From: Flavobacterium sp. J372 | GTDB lineage: Bacteria; Bacteroidota; Bacteroidia; Flavobacteriales; Flavobacteriaceae | Assembly: GCF_024699965.1 (NCBI RefSeq) | Contig: NZ_JAJOMZ010000004.1 | Coordinates: 2,354,001-2,418,000 of the forward strand | DNA: 64,000 nucleotides | Direction of reading: 5' to 3' | Part shown: positions 37,175 to 46,103 of the stretch, piece after piece | Position numbering within the stretch: the stretch's first letter is position 1 | Layout: the number at the start of each line of letters is the position of its first letter | Made by a program: the position numbers and the translations under genes | The notes under the pieces: generated by a model | The model's database searches: none | Told to the model about the DNA's origin: nothing | Seen by the model: the letters and a program-made list of their open reading frames with translations, nothing else

Positions 37175-37182
37175 CAAATGTA
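37175..37182 (-). promoter_or_regulatory. -7 element for icd
   Basis: Minus strand TACATTTG, exact TAnnTTTG match, about 29 bases before the icd ATG at 37146. The position supports that start. Confidence 0.6.
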
Positions 37183-37208
37183 TTATGCGTTGTTAATATA
37201 TTTTTATT

Positions 37209-37243
37209 TATATTTGAAATGAATTACATAAAAATATTTTATG
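37209..37243 (+). promoter_or_regulatory. -7 element and start-codon palindrome of the LysR gene
   Basis: TATATTTG (37209-37216) is an exact -7 match. CATAAAA-ATA-TTTTATG (37227-37243) is a 17-bp palindrome whose last three bases are the LysR start codon; it could be an autoregulatory site or an mRNA hairpin that hides the start. GAATTACA also occurs as a direct repeat on either side. Confidence 0.5.
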
Positions 37244-38161
37244 AATTACACACTTCATCAATTACAGATTTTTCTGAAAGTTGCACAGACGCAGAGCATT
37301 ACAAAAGCCGCAGAAGAGCTGCACCTTACCCAACCGGCTGTATCTATTCAGCTGAAGAATTTCCAGAGCCAGTTTGATATTCCTTTAATTGAAACAATCG
37401 GCCGTAAAATTTACATTACCGCATTTGGTAAAGAAGTTGCCCAGGCATCAGAAGCTATACTTGAGCAGGTGCATGCAATAAATTACAGGACAGCCGAATA
37501 TAAGGGCCAGCTTTTTGGCAGGCTGAAAATATCGGTAGTTTCAACAGGCAAATACATAATGCCCTACTTTCTCTCAGATTTTCTCAATGCAAATCAGTCA
37601 GTTGAGCTTGCTATGGATGTAACAAATAAAAGAGACGTAATAGCAAGCCTGTATAATAATGAGGTAGATTTTGCATTAGTATCTGTATTGCCGTCAAAAA
37701 TGGACATTGAGAAAATGGACCTTTTGAAAAACAAGCTGCACCTAGTGGGTAATACATCGCGCACCTTCGGGACGGAAACTACTATTGATATCTTTAAAGA
37801 CCTGCCTCTTATCTTCAGGGAAGAAGGTTCAGGTACGCGGCAAACAATGGCAGAATTTCTTGCAAGAAATGAAATTACTCACATAAAAAAAATGGAACTT
37901 ACCTCTAACGAAGCTGTAAAACAGGCCATAATTTCAGGGATGGGATATTCTGTAATGCCCCTCATTGGTATTAAAAATGAGTTGTTTAACCATGATTTGC
38001 AAATAATACCGGTAAAAGGATTGCCTATAACAACTATGTGGAGCCTTATCTGGATGAAGGGTAAAAAACATTCTCCCGTTGCCACAGCCTACCTCAATTA
38101 TATTTCTGCTAATAAAGAAAATATTATTAACAACAGGTTCAGCTGGTATGAGCAATTTTAA
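37241..38161 (+). CDS. LysR-family transcriptional regulator
   Basis: A 306-residue regulator with an N-terminal winged HTH (LHQLQIFLKVAQTQSITKAAEELHLTQPAVSIQLKNFQ) and a C-terminal LysR substrate-binding domain (GRLKISVVSTGKYIMPYFLSDF onward). It resembles the CbbR/CmpR/CysB side of the family in its N-terminal half. It is divergent from icd across 94 bases, so it may control the icd-sbtA operon; CmpR-type proteins regulate bicarbonate uptake in cyanobacteria, which fits but is only suggestive. Confidence 0.92.
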   Translation: MNYTLHQLQIFLKVAQTQSITKAAEELHLTQPAVSIQLKNFQSQFDIPLIETIGRKIYITAFGKEVAQASEAILEQVHAINYRTAEYKGQLFGRLKISVVSTGKYIMPYFLSDFLNANQSVELAMDVTNKRDVIASLYNNEVDFALVSVLPSKMDIEKMDLLKNKLHLVGNTSRTFGTETTIDIFKDLPLIFREEGSGTRQTMAEFLARNEITHIKKMELTSNEAVKQAIISGMGYSVMPLIGIKNELFNHDLQIIPVKGLPITTMWSLIWMKGKKHSPVATAYLNYISANKENIINNRFSWYEQF

Positions 38162-38182
38162 TTACTTAAACAAACGTTAAAT

Positions 38183-38225
38183 AAAACTAACACTTTCAAA
38201 AGTAATAGTTTTACTATTATATTTG
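38183..38225 (+). promoter_or_regulatory. Predicted TetR operator and -7 element of the export operon
   Basis: A 30-bp palindrome centred at 38197.5: AAAACTA (38183-38189) with TAGTTTT (38206-38212) and inner ACTTT (38192-38196) with AAAGT (38199-38203). TATATTTG (38218-38225) follows as an exact -7 element, so a bound repressor would block the promoter. Confidence 0.6.
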
Positions 38226-38242
38226 CAAATAAATTTTGTTTA

Positions 38243-38914
38243 ATGAACGGATTGCTTGCAAACCTAAAGATTCAGGTTAACCCTAAGATATATCTCAAAG
38301 ATCCTGAGACATCATTGCTTGGAAGAAATATTATTCGTGAAAGTATAAACCTGATTGATGAAATTGGCTTTGATAATTTTACATTCAAAAAACTTGGTGA
38401 ACGTATCGGTTCAAATGAAAGTTCAGTATATCGTTATTTTGAGAATAAGCACAAGCTGCTTGTTTATCTGTCATCATGGTACTGGAGCTGGATGGAATAT
38501 CGTATAGTATTTGCAACAACAAATATTGATAACCCTTTAGAAAGGCTCCGCAAGGCAGTATCGTTGATTACAGAAAAGATTGAAGACGATGAAAAGACAG
38601 AATATATAAATGAGTCTACACTGAACAGGATTATAGTGGCTGAATTTACAAAAACCTTTCTGACAAAAGAGGTTGATGAAGAAAACAAAGAAGGATTTTT
38701 CCTGATATACAAGCAGGTTATTAACCGGATTGTAACCATGATAACTGAAGTTAATCCTGATTTCCCATATCCCAGGAGTTTTGCTTCAAGTATTGTGGAA
38801 GGCTCGCTGCACCAGCATTTTATTAAAGATCATTTTAAGACAATTACAGACTGTAGCAATAAAGTTAATCCTACCGACTTTTATCTGTACATGTTAACCA
38901 TACTAAACAAATAG
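38243..38914 (+). CDS. TetR/AcrR-family transcriptional regulator
   Basis: A 223-residue regulator. The HTH lies at about residues 30-75 (NIIRESINLIDEIGFDNFTFKKLGERIGSNESSVYRYFENKHKLLVYL), with the diagnostic YRYFENKHKLL. The C-terminal ligand domain is unremarkable. It is the first gene of a TetR-ABC-HlyD-TolC operon (three bases before the ABC gene), and a palindrome overlaps its promoter, so it is probably an autorepressor of the exporter. Confidence 0.92.
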   Translation: MNGLLANLKIQVNPKIYLKDPETSLLGRNIIRESINLIDEIGFDNFTFKKLGERIGSNESSVYRYFENKHKLLVYLSSWYWSWMEYRIVFATTNIDNPLERLRKAVSLITEKIEDDEKTEYINESTLNRIIVAEFTKTFLTKEVDEENKEGFFLIYKQVINRIVTMITEVNPDFPYPRSFASSIVEGSLHQHFIKDHFKTITDCSNKVNPTDFYLYMLTILNK

Positions 38915-38917
38915 CCT

Positions 38918-40589
38918 ATGACACCGGCCAAAAGATTTTTCAGCCTGCTGAAGCTCGATAAAAAAGATGTCTACCAAATATTTTTTTACGCCTTATTTGC
39001 AGGGCTTATAAGCCTTTCACTCCCATTAGGCATACAGGCTATAATAAACTTTATACAAAGTGGCAGGGTAAGTGTTTCATGGATTGTACTTGTAGTTATT
39101 GTAGTTGGGGGCGTAGCTTTGGTAGGCCTGCTGTCGCTAATGCAGCTGCGGATTACTGAAAACCTCCAGCAGAAAATTTTTATACGCTCATCTTTTGAAT
39201 TTGCGTACCGGCTTCCTAAAAATACGTTTTGATGAGCTTTACAATAACTTTTATCCGCCCGAGCTGGCTAATCGTTTTTTTGATACCCTCACCATACAGA
39301 AAGGCGTTTCAAAATTGTTGATTGATTTTTCTGCGGCTTTACTGCAAATCGGTTTTGGTATAATACTACTCTCACTTTACCACCCTTTCTTTATATTGTT
39401 TGGCTTATTGCTTGTGGGCCTGCTTTACCTTATTTTCAGGTTTTCTTACAAGCCGGGCCTTGAAACCAGCCTGAGCGAATCTAAATACAAATACCGCGCT
39501 GCTGACTGGCTTCAGGAAATAGCGCGAAACAACTCTTCATTCCGTACAAAACTCAACTTTAATTTTGCCTTGGCAAAAACAGATGAGCATGTTGGAGGTT
39601 ACCTTACGTACCGCGAACAGCATTTTGGTATAATACGCCGGCAGTTTATCCAGCTTATTGTATTTAAAATCATCATCACAGCCGGCCTGCTGCTTATTGG
39701 CGGTTTCCTTGTACTGAATGAGCAGATGAATATCGGGCAATTTGTTGCCGCCGAAATTATTATCCTCTTGGTTATCAACTCAGTTGAAAAAATAATACTT
39801 GGGCTGGAAAGCTTTTATGACGTTCTGACAGCAGTTGAAAAGATAGGACAGGTAACTGATATGGATATTGAAGACGATTCAAATACCTCTGAGATTTCAC
39901 AGGAAAAAGAAATTACCATTGAAGCAGATAATATCAGGTTTCGCTATCCGGGCGCTGAAAAAGACACGCTTAAGAACATATCACTTATAGCCAAACCCGG
40001 CGAGAAGATTCTGCTATTAGGCAACAATGGTGCCGGTAAGACCACACTCATACGGATACTTTCCGGGTTGTTACAGCCCACTTCCGGAACACTGTCACTA
40101 AACGATGGTACCTTTGTGAAACTAGACAGTGCTGCCTACCGGGCAAAGATAGGCTGCATCATTCAGGGCGAAACACCTTTTGAAGGAACGATTTTAGAAA
40201 ATATTACCTTTAATGATCCCACTATTAAACCTGAAGATTTACGGTGGGCACTTGATGCCGTACAGCTTACACCATTGATAAAATCATTACCTGAAGGCCT
40301 TGAAACAAAAATTTTCCCTGAAGGAAAACAGTTGTCATCCTCAAATGCGCAGAAGATACTTTTGGCCCGAAGTATAGTGCATAAACCATCAATACTTTTT
40401 TATGAAGACCCGACAGACCGTATGGATAAGGAAGCCGCAACTACATTAATTGACTTTATTTTTTCGGTAGATAATCCGTGGACGGTAATTGTATCATCTG
40501 CCAATCCGCACTGGCAGGCCAGGGCAACCCGAAAGATAACTATGGAAAACGGAAAAATTATTAACGACACAATCTGTAAGCCATGTTAA
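38918..40589 (+). CDS. Type I secretion-like ABC exporter, frameshifted; degenerate ATPase motifs
   Basis: Fused membrane/ATPase exporter half-transporter (556 residues after correction). The frame breaks at 39218-39222, where five A should be four (RLPKIRFDELYNN). After a six-helix domain, Walker A is normal (GNNGAGKTT, about 368-375). The signature LSGGQ is LSSSN (about 472-476), the Walker B end is FYEDP instead of LDEP (Glu/Asp swapped at 496-497), and the H-loop His is missing (VSSANP). Similar degeneration appears in Flavobacteria relatives as I recall them, so it is probably a family trait. It sits with HlyD and TolC genes as a tripartite exporter; cargo unknown. Confidence 0.85.
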
Positions 40590-41935
40590 ATATATCTAAT
40601 AACAAAAAAGCCCGGGTTGAACTGTTGCAGCAGTTTAAAACCATAAAGCAGCTGTCTGACAGGCCGCACTACAAAATCCTCAACAGGATAATTCTGGGGC
40701 TATGTGTTCTCGCACTGTTGATATTGTTCCTGCCGTGGACACAGAATATTTCAGGTACAGGAGCGGTTACAACACTCAAACCCGACCAAAGGCCGCAAAC
40801 TATACATAATGCCATTGCCGGGCGGATTGAAAAATGGTATGTGCAGGAAGGTGATTACGTAGAAAAGGGCGACACAATACTCTTTATTTCTGAAATAAAA
40901 GAAGATTACTTTGACCCTAACCTTGTGAATAATACCAGGCAGCAGGTAGATGCAAAGAGAAATGCATTAAAATCTTATGACAGCAAAGTTGAGTCGCTTG
41001 AGTCTCAAATGGCAGCGCTGTCAAGTGAGCAGCGCCTTAAAATACAACAGGCAAATAATAAGATAAGGCAGGCACTATTAAAGGTAAAAAGCGACAGTAT
41101 TGACCTTGAAGCCGTAAAGACGCAATTACGCATTGCGACTACCCAGTTTGACCGTTCTGTAGAGCTTAATAAAGAAGGGCTGAAACCTTTAACTGATGTT
41201 GAAGAGAAAAGGCTGAAACTGCAGGATGCGCAGGCTAAAATAATCACCCAGGAAAACAAATTGCTTACTGCACAAAATGAGCTTATTAATGCTAAGGTGG
41301 AAATTGGCAGGATTACTGCCGAATATAATGAAAAAATCGCCAAATCGAGCAGTGACAAGTTTACGGCATTGAGCAGCCAGTTTGATACTGAGGCCCAGGT
41401 AAACAAGCTTGAAAACCAATATGTAAATTACAGTATACGAAATGGCATGTATTACATAAAAGCGCCCCAAAGCGGGTATGTGAACCGGGCATTGCAGTCG
41501 GGTATTGGTGAAACAATAAAAGAAGGCACTCCCATAGTCAGTATTATGCCAGCAGGTTATGACATTGCCGTTGAAACCTATGTAAGGCCAATTGATCTCC
41601 CATTGCTGAAAAAGGGTGATGAGGTAAGGGTTTGGTTTGATGGCTGGCCAACAATTGTATTTTCAGGCTGGCCGGGTATGTCATATGGTACTTTTGGCGG
41701 ACGTATAGTTGCTATAGAGAATTTTATAAGTCCTAACGGCAGGTACAGGGTACTTATAGCGCCTGATAACAGTGATACCCCCTGGCCAAAGCAGCTCAGC
41801 ATAGGAGCGGGTGCGCAAACTATAGCATTGTTAGACACTGTGCCTGTATGGTTTGAGGTATGGCGAACATTAAACGGATTTCCTCCTAATTATTATCAGG
41901 CGGGACAGGATAAAGAAACCGATAAAAAGAAATGA
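40583..41935 (+). CDS. HlyD-family periplasmic adaptor
   Basis: A 450-residue membrane-fusion protein linking the ABC exporter to TolC. It has one N-terminal membrane helix (ILGLCVLALLILFLPW), a biotinyl-lipoyl-like half-motif (GRIEKWYVQEGDYVEKGDTILFI), a long coiled-coil hairpin (about 115-290), and the returning lipoyl half and beta-barrel (IKAPQSGYVNRALQSGIGETIKEGTPIVSIMP). It overlaps both neighbours by a few bases (ABC end, TolC start), confirming one operon. Confidence 0.93.
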   Translation: MLNISNNKKARVELLQQFKTIKQLSDRPHYKILNRIILGLCVLALLILFLPWTQNISGTGAVTTLKPDQRPQTIHNAIAGRIEKWYVQEGDYVEKGDTILFISEIKEDYFDPNLVNNTRQQVDAKRNALKSYDSKVESLESQMAALSSEQRLKIQQANNKIRQALLKVKSDSIDLEAVKTQLRIATTQFDRSVELNKEGLKPLTDVEEKRLKLQDAQAKIITQENKLLTAQNELINAKVEIGRITAEYNEKIAKSSSDKFTALSSQFDTEAQVNKLENQYVNYSIRNGMYYIKAPQSGYVNRALQSGIGETIKEGTPIVSIMPAGYDIAVETYVRPIDLPLLKKGDEVRVWFDGWPTIVFSGWPGMSYGTFGGRIVAIENFISPNGRYRVLIAPDNSDTPWPKQLSIGAGAQTIALLDTVPVWFEVWRTLNGFPPNYYQAGQDKETDKKK

Positions 41936-43317
41936 GACCGATAATTTATATAATTCTTTTCATTTTTTGCATCCAGGGCGCTGCTGCACAGGAATTAAGC
42001 CCCGGGCAGCTAAGTTTTGCAGAGTATCTTGGGTACGTGAAAAAGTATCATCCTCTTACACGGCAATCCAATCTTACAATAAGCCGGGCAGAAGCAGAAC
42101 TAATGGCTGCCCGCGGAGGGTTTGACCCCAAGATTGAGGTTGACTACGATAAGAAGGAATTTAAAGGCACTGAATATTACTCTCTGTTAAACAGCAGTTT
42201 TAAAATCCCGACATGGTATGGCATTGAGATAAAAGCTGCTTTTGACAATAGTGAAGGAATATATGTAAATCCGCAAAACATTACTCCTGACGGCGGGCTT
42301 ACCTCTGTTGGTATTTCTGTTCCGCTGGCACAGGGACTGCTGGTAAACCGAAGGATGACTGACCTCAGGATGGCAAAAGTGCAGATAAGGCTAAGCGCCG
42401 CAGAGCAGAAGTTGCAGGCAACAGAAGCAATTTATAATGCAGCTCTTGCCTATTTCAGCTGGAAACGTGCATTTGAAGAAGTAAGGCTTTATGAAACATA
42501 TCTCGATTACGCTCAGGTTAGATATACCGGGATAACAAAACTGATACAATTGGGTGATAAACCTGCAATAGACTCTGTTGAAGCAGGTATAGTTGTAAAA
42601 TCAAGACAACTAAATCTTGCTGATGCACGGCTGAAACTGACAAAAGCACGGCTGGAAATGTCAAATTACCTTTGGATTGATAACGTACCGGTAGAACTGG
42701 CCGAAAATATTGTGCCTGAAGAGAATCTTACCCAAAATGTAACCGAACTCCTGAACATTACAAATGCAACTGCCAGCCTGCAATTAGAGCAGCACCCCAA
42801 AGTGCAGGCGCTTCAGGGTAAGATAGATATCCTGGAGATTGACCGCAGGTATAAAGCAAACCTGTTGCTACCAAAAGTAGATGTTAGCTACAATTACTTA
42901 TCTGAACCTTCGTATTTTGACAATTACCGCTTTGAAGATTATAAAATTGGCCTGAATTTCAGCTTCCCTCTTTTTCTGCGTAAAGAGCGTGGAATGCTTA
43001 AACTTGCAAAGCTAAAACTGCAGGACGGGCAGCTTGATCTTGACCTTGAACGTGTAGCGCTTAAAAATAAAATAACAGCGCAACAAGCTGAGATTGAAGC
43101 ATTGCAATCACAACAAATTACCGTTTCGGCACTTGTAAAAGACTACACAACTATGCTTTCGTCTGAAGAACGTTTATTTTCATTCGGCGAAAGTTCGCTG
43201 TTTATTATAAACTCGCGTGAAAATAATGTTGTAAGCAGCAGGCTTAGCGAAATCAATATTGAGAACAGGCTGTTAAACTCTATGGCAGAACTGTACAGGA
43301 CATTAAGTAATCCTTAA
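41932..43317 (+). CDS. TolC-family outer-membrane efflux protein
   Basis: A 461-residue protein with a signal peptide ending AAAQ and two OEP-type helical repeats (LTISRAEAELMAARGGFDPKIEVDYD and HPKVQALQGKIDILEIDRRYKANLLLPKVDVSYNY). The Pro-containing start of each repeat and long amphipathic helices match TolC. It overlaps the adaptor gene by four bases and ends the export operon. Together the three proteins should form a channel from cytoplasm to outside. Confidence 0.92.
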   Translation: MRPIIYIILFIFCIQGAAAQELSPGQLSFAEYLGYVKKYHPLTRQSNLTISRAEAELMAARGGFDPKIEVDYDKKEFKGTEYYSLLNSSFKIPTWYGIEIKAAFDNSEGIYVNPQNITPDGGLTSVGISVPLAQGLLVNRRMTDLRMAKVQIRLSAAEQKLQATEAIYNAALAYFSWKRAFEEVRLYETYLDYAQVRYTGITKLIQLGDKPAIDSVEAGIVVKSRQLNLADARLKLTKARLEMSNYLWIDNVPVELAENIVPEENLTQNVTELLNITNATASLQLEQHPKVQALQGKIDILEIDRRYKANLLLPKVDVSYNYLSEPSYFDNYRFEDYKIGLNFSFPLFLRKERGMLKLAKLKLQDGQLDLDLERVALKNKITAQQAEIEALQSQQITVSALVKDYTTMLSSEERLFSFGESSLFIINSRENNVVSSRLSEINIENRLLNSMAELYRTLSNP

Positions 43318-43390
43318 TAAGGTAACGAGCTTAGAGTTGAAAATTAAGCTTTTATCATATCCTGATATTTTTACACTGAAATTGTAAATT

Positions 43391-43434
43391 ATGATGTCTG
43401 TCATATTTCAGGCGTTTAACCTACCCTACTTTCG
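43391..43434 (+). promoter_or_regulatory. FNR-like operator plus -7 element (small lipoprotein)
   Basis: TGATGTCTGTCA (43392-43403, flanked by A and T to extend the palindrome) fits TGAY-N4-RTCA. Its centre (43397.5) is 29.5 bp before TACTTTCG (43427-43434), a one-mismatch -7 element. Confidence 0.6.
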
Positions 43435-43454
43435 CATCATAAATTAATTTCATT

Positions 43455-43637
43455 ATGAGAACGTTTTTAATGGTTTCAGCCATTGCAGCCTTGCTTACAT
43501 CGATGTTTACTTCATGCGGTAATGATACAGCATCTGCAAAAGAAAAAGAACTGGTTTATGAAGGGAAAGCTGCAGAACCCCAAATTGGAGAACAACATAT
43601 TGTAAGCAGTAAAACTGATACTGTAACGGTAAAATAA
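43455..43637 (+). CDS. Small lipoprotein under FNR-like control
   Basis: A 60-residue protein with a lipoprotein signal (MRTFLMVSAIAALLTSMFTSC, lipobox Cys at 21) and a short charged, Thr/Glu/Lys-rich mature part of about 40 residues. No family is recognised. It stands alone, with its own FNR-like operator and promoter at the same geometry as the cco operon, so it probably belongs to the low-oxygen response. Confidence 0.7.
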   Translation: MRTFLMVSAIAALLTSMFTSCGNDTASAKEKELVYEGKAAEPQIGEQHIVSSKTDTVTVK

Positions 43638-43721
43638 ACCTTATTACCTTATTCAATAATGTAATAAACTTAAGCCTCTGTAAATTTTATTATAAATATC
43701 ATATCCTTTTTTAGGGATTAG

Positions 43722-43764
43722 TGACTAACATCATTTATATGTGTATTGAACTAAAATACTTTTG
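43722..43764 (+). promoter_or_regulatory. FNR-like operator plus -7 element (ATP-grasp/kinase/regulator operon)
   Basis: TGACTAACATCA (43722-43733), centre 43727.5, is 29.5 bp before TACTTTTG (43757-43764), an exact -7 element. It implies autoregulation of the sensor operon. Confidence 0.65.
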
Positions 43765-43800
43765 GTAATTACAGAATTCTTCATTTTGTAAATAGTATCG

Positions 43801-44904
43801 ATGAAAGCATTTGTACAGAAATTCAGTGAAATCAGGCTGGGCGATAATGCCGGTATAGGCGGCAAAGCTGCCTTAATTGGTGAGATATCAAGCACCCTTA
43901 AGCCATTAGGAATAAATGTACCTGACGGATTTGCTGTAAATGTTGCTGCATTTAAGTATTTTTTCGAATACAATAAACTTGAGCCTGGGATCCAGGATTT
44001 ACTAAATGAGACAAGCTTTACATCAATTGACGGCCCTGATCATGCTGCGGAAAAAATACGGTCTCTGATTATGCATTCCAAATTTCCTCCTGAACTGGAA
44101 AGCGCTATACTTTCTGCATATAATGATTGTTTTAACGGGAAAGATAAATCTGTAGCAGTAAGGTGCAGCCTGGCATGGGAAGGATACCCTTTTGAAAGTT
44201 TTGCAGGGCTTCATGATTCTTTCTTAAACATCAACGGCCCCTTTGCGCTAATTTATTCTGTAAAATGCTGTTACGCATCACTTTATATGGATATAGCATT
44301 AAAATACCGCAACAAAAAAGGCATTCCTCATAATAGCGTATCAATGTGTATATGTGTCCAGAAAATGGTACGCTCAGATATTGCCTGTTCAGGAACTGGA
44401 TATCTTGCCGGGCCGGTACCGGGCAGCCCCGATACAATACATATTGTGGGCTCATGGGGCCTGGGTGAGTTTACAAAACACCCTGCTGTAATACCTGATG
44501 AATTTAGGGTTTTTCAACCTTTAAATATTAATGGCCAACCTGAAATTTTGAAACAAATGGGTAGCAAAAGCAGGATGATTGTTTATAATGAAAATGCAGC
44601 CGGAACAAACTCTACAATAGATATAACAACACCAAGGGAGATGAGAGCAGAATATGTACTTTCAGACGATGAACTAATTCAACTGTCTCACTGGCCCGGA
44701 ATTATCGAACAGCATTTTGGTGTACCTATGGATTTTGAATGGGCAAAAGACGGAAATGACAAATTATTATACCTGGTGGCAGCGCGGCCAACGGTAACCA
44801 CTAGTTTCAGTCCGGTAACATTTCAATATCCTGCTAAATTTAGCGTTTATAATACTCGGAAAAATACCATTTTTACGATATTTGGGGAAAATACTTTCCG
44901 ATGA
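43801..44904 (+). CDS. Free-standing PEP synthase N-terminal (ATP-grasp) domain protein
   Basis: A 367-residue protein matching only the N-terminal nucleotide-binding domain of PEP synthase/pyruvate phosphate dikinase: IGGKAALIGEISSTL, VPDGFAVNVAAFKYF, VAVRCSLAWEGYPFESFAGLHDSFLNI, GSWGLGEFTKHPAVIPDEF and a final LVAARPTVT near the family's QxRPxT site. The swivelling phospho-His domain and the PEP-binding barrel are absent, and the frame is intact, so this is a dedicated short protein. It overlaps the FixL-like kinase start (ATGA) and heads the sensor operon. It could sense or phosphorylate a small molecule or the partner proteins; no function is assigned. Confidence 0.82.
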   Translation: MKAFVQKFSEIRLGDNAGIGGKAALIGEISSTLKPLGINVPDGFAVNVAAFKYFFEYNKLEPGIQDLLNETSFTSIDGPDHAAEKIRSLIMHSKFPPELESAILSAYNDCFNGKDKSVAVRCSLAWEGYPFESFAGLHDSFLNINGPFALIYSVKCCYASLYMDIALKYRNKKGIPHNSVSMCICVQKMVRSDIACSGTGYLAGPVPGSPDTIHIVGSWGLGEFTKHPAVIPDEFRVFQPLNINGQPEILKQMGSKSRMIVYNENAAGTNSTIDITTPREMRAEYVLSDDELIQLSHWPGIIEQHFGVPMDFEWAKDGNDKLLYLVAARPTVTTSFSPVTFQYPAKFSVYNTRKNTIFTIFGENTFR

Positions 44905-46103
44905 AACACGAAGCGCTGCTTACCGCTATTATTGACAATGCTATCGACGGGATTATAACTATTAATGAGCGGGGAATTGTTGAATCAATAAACCCTTCAG
45001 CATGCAGATTGTTTTTATACAGTCCCGAAGAAGTTATCGGAAGAAATATAAGTATGCTAATGCCTTCGCCCGACAGGGAAAACCACGACCAGTACATGCA
45101 TAACTATTCTGAAACCGGCGTACCGCATATTATAGGCTACGGCCGGGACGTACTGGGGCGGAGAAAAGACGGGAATATTTTCCCTTTTCGCCTAGGAGTA
45201 AGCGAGGTAAGGTTTGAAGGGACACGTATTTTTGCAGGATTTATACATGACCTTAGCCATCAAAAAGAAGCAGAAAACCGGCTTATGCAGTACACGCAGC
45301 ACCTTGAAGAGCTTGTGAAAGACCGCACACAGTCATTAAATGATACCATTGCTGAACTTACATATGCCAAAGAAGAAGTAAGCCATTCACTCGAAAAAGA
45401 AAAAGAACTTGGCCAGCTGAAGAGCCGGCTGCTTTCAATGGCATCACACGAGTTCCGCACACCCCTTAGCGCAGTACAGCTGTCAGCCTCACTCATTGAG
45501 CGTTATACGCAGGGAGAAAATGGCGAAAAAATTGAACGCCATGTTAACAAGATTAAAAGCGCTGTAAATAACCTCACCTCTATTCTTGATGATTTTCTGC
45601 ACGTTGAAAAAGCTGAAGCAGGAAAAATTGTAGTGAACTGGTCTACATTCGACCTTGAAATATTCTGCCGTGAAATTACTGATGAATTGAAGCTGCTGGT
45701 TAAAAATAGCCAGGAAATCGTTTATACACATAATGGTGCGGCAAACCTGGTAAAACTTGATAAAAACCTGCTTAAAAACTGTATAATCAATCTTATATCG
45801 AATGCCATAAAGTATTCAGGTGACGACACATATATTGAATTTACATCTGCAGTACAGGAAAACGGCATAGAAATTACGGTAAAAGATAATGGTATAGGCA
45901 TACCGGAAGAAGAACAAAAGCACCTTTTTGAGGCGTTCTTTAGGGCACAGAATACCGGTAATATTCCCGGGACGGGGCTTGGGCTTAATATTGCCGCACG
46001 ATATGTAAACCTGATGAACGGTACCCTTACCTGCAAAAGTAAAATAAACGAAGGAACTGAATTTACAATACGATTTAACTATGACCAAAGTACTGCTTAT
46101 TGA
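44901..46103 (+). CDS. FixL-like haem-PAS sensor histidine kinase
   Basis: A 400-residue soluble kinase with no membrane segment. The PAS domain (about 5-125) resembles rhizobial FixL: IIDNAIDGIITINERGI, NISMLMPSPDRENHDQY and PHIIGYGRDVLGRRKDG. By alignment His62 matches the haem ligand His200 of Bradyrhizobium FixL, His76 matches His214 and Arg82 matches the oxygen-contacting Arg220, with identical spacing. A coiled segment (about 130-175) leads to the kinase core: ASHEFRTPLS (His183), NLISNAIKYSGDD, DNGIGIPEEE, GTGLGLNIA. It overlaps the ATP-grasp gene and the response-regulator gene. Oxygen sensing is predicted from these residues. Confidence 0.9.
   Translation: MKHEALLTAIIDNAIDGIITINERGIVESINPSACRLFLYSPEEVIGRNISMLMPSPDRENHDQYMHNYSETGVPHIIGYGRDVLGRRKDGNIFPFRLGVSEVRFEGTRIFAGFIHDLSHQKEAENRLMQYTQHLEELVKDRTQSLNDTIAELTYAKEEVSHSLEKEKELGQLKSRLLSMASHEFRTPLSAVQLSASLIERYTQGENGEKIERHVNKIKSAVNNLTSILDDFLHVEKAEAGKIVVNWSTFDLEIFCREITDELKLLVKNSQEIVYTHNGAANLVKLDKNLLKNCIINLISNAIKYSGDDTYIEFTSAVQENGIEITVKDNGIGIPEEEQKHLFEAFFRAQNTGNIPGTGLGLNIAARYVNLMNGTLTCKSKINEGTEFTIRFNYDQSTAY

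Noticed and set aside
37147..37177. An extended isocitrate dehydrogenase N-terminus starting at 37177
   Set aside because: The residues are unlike any Icd; adding one base at 37105 gives the standard N-terminus from 37146, which also fits the promoter position.
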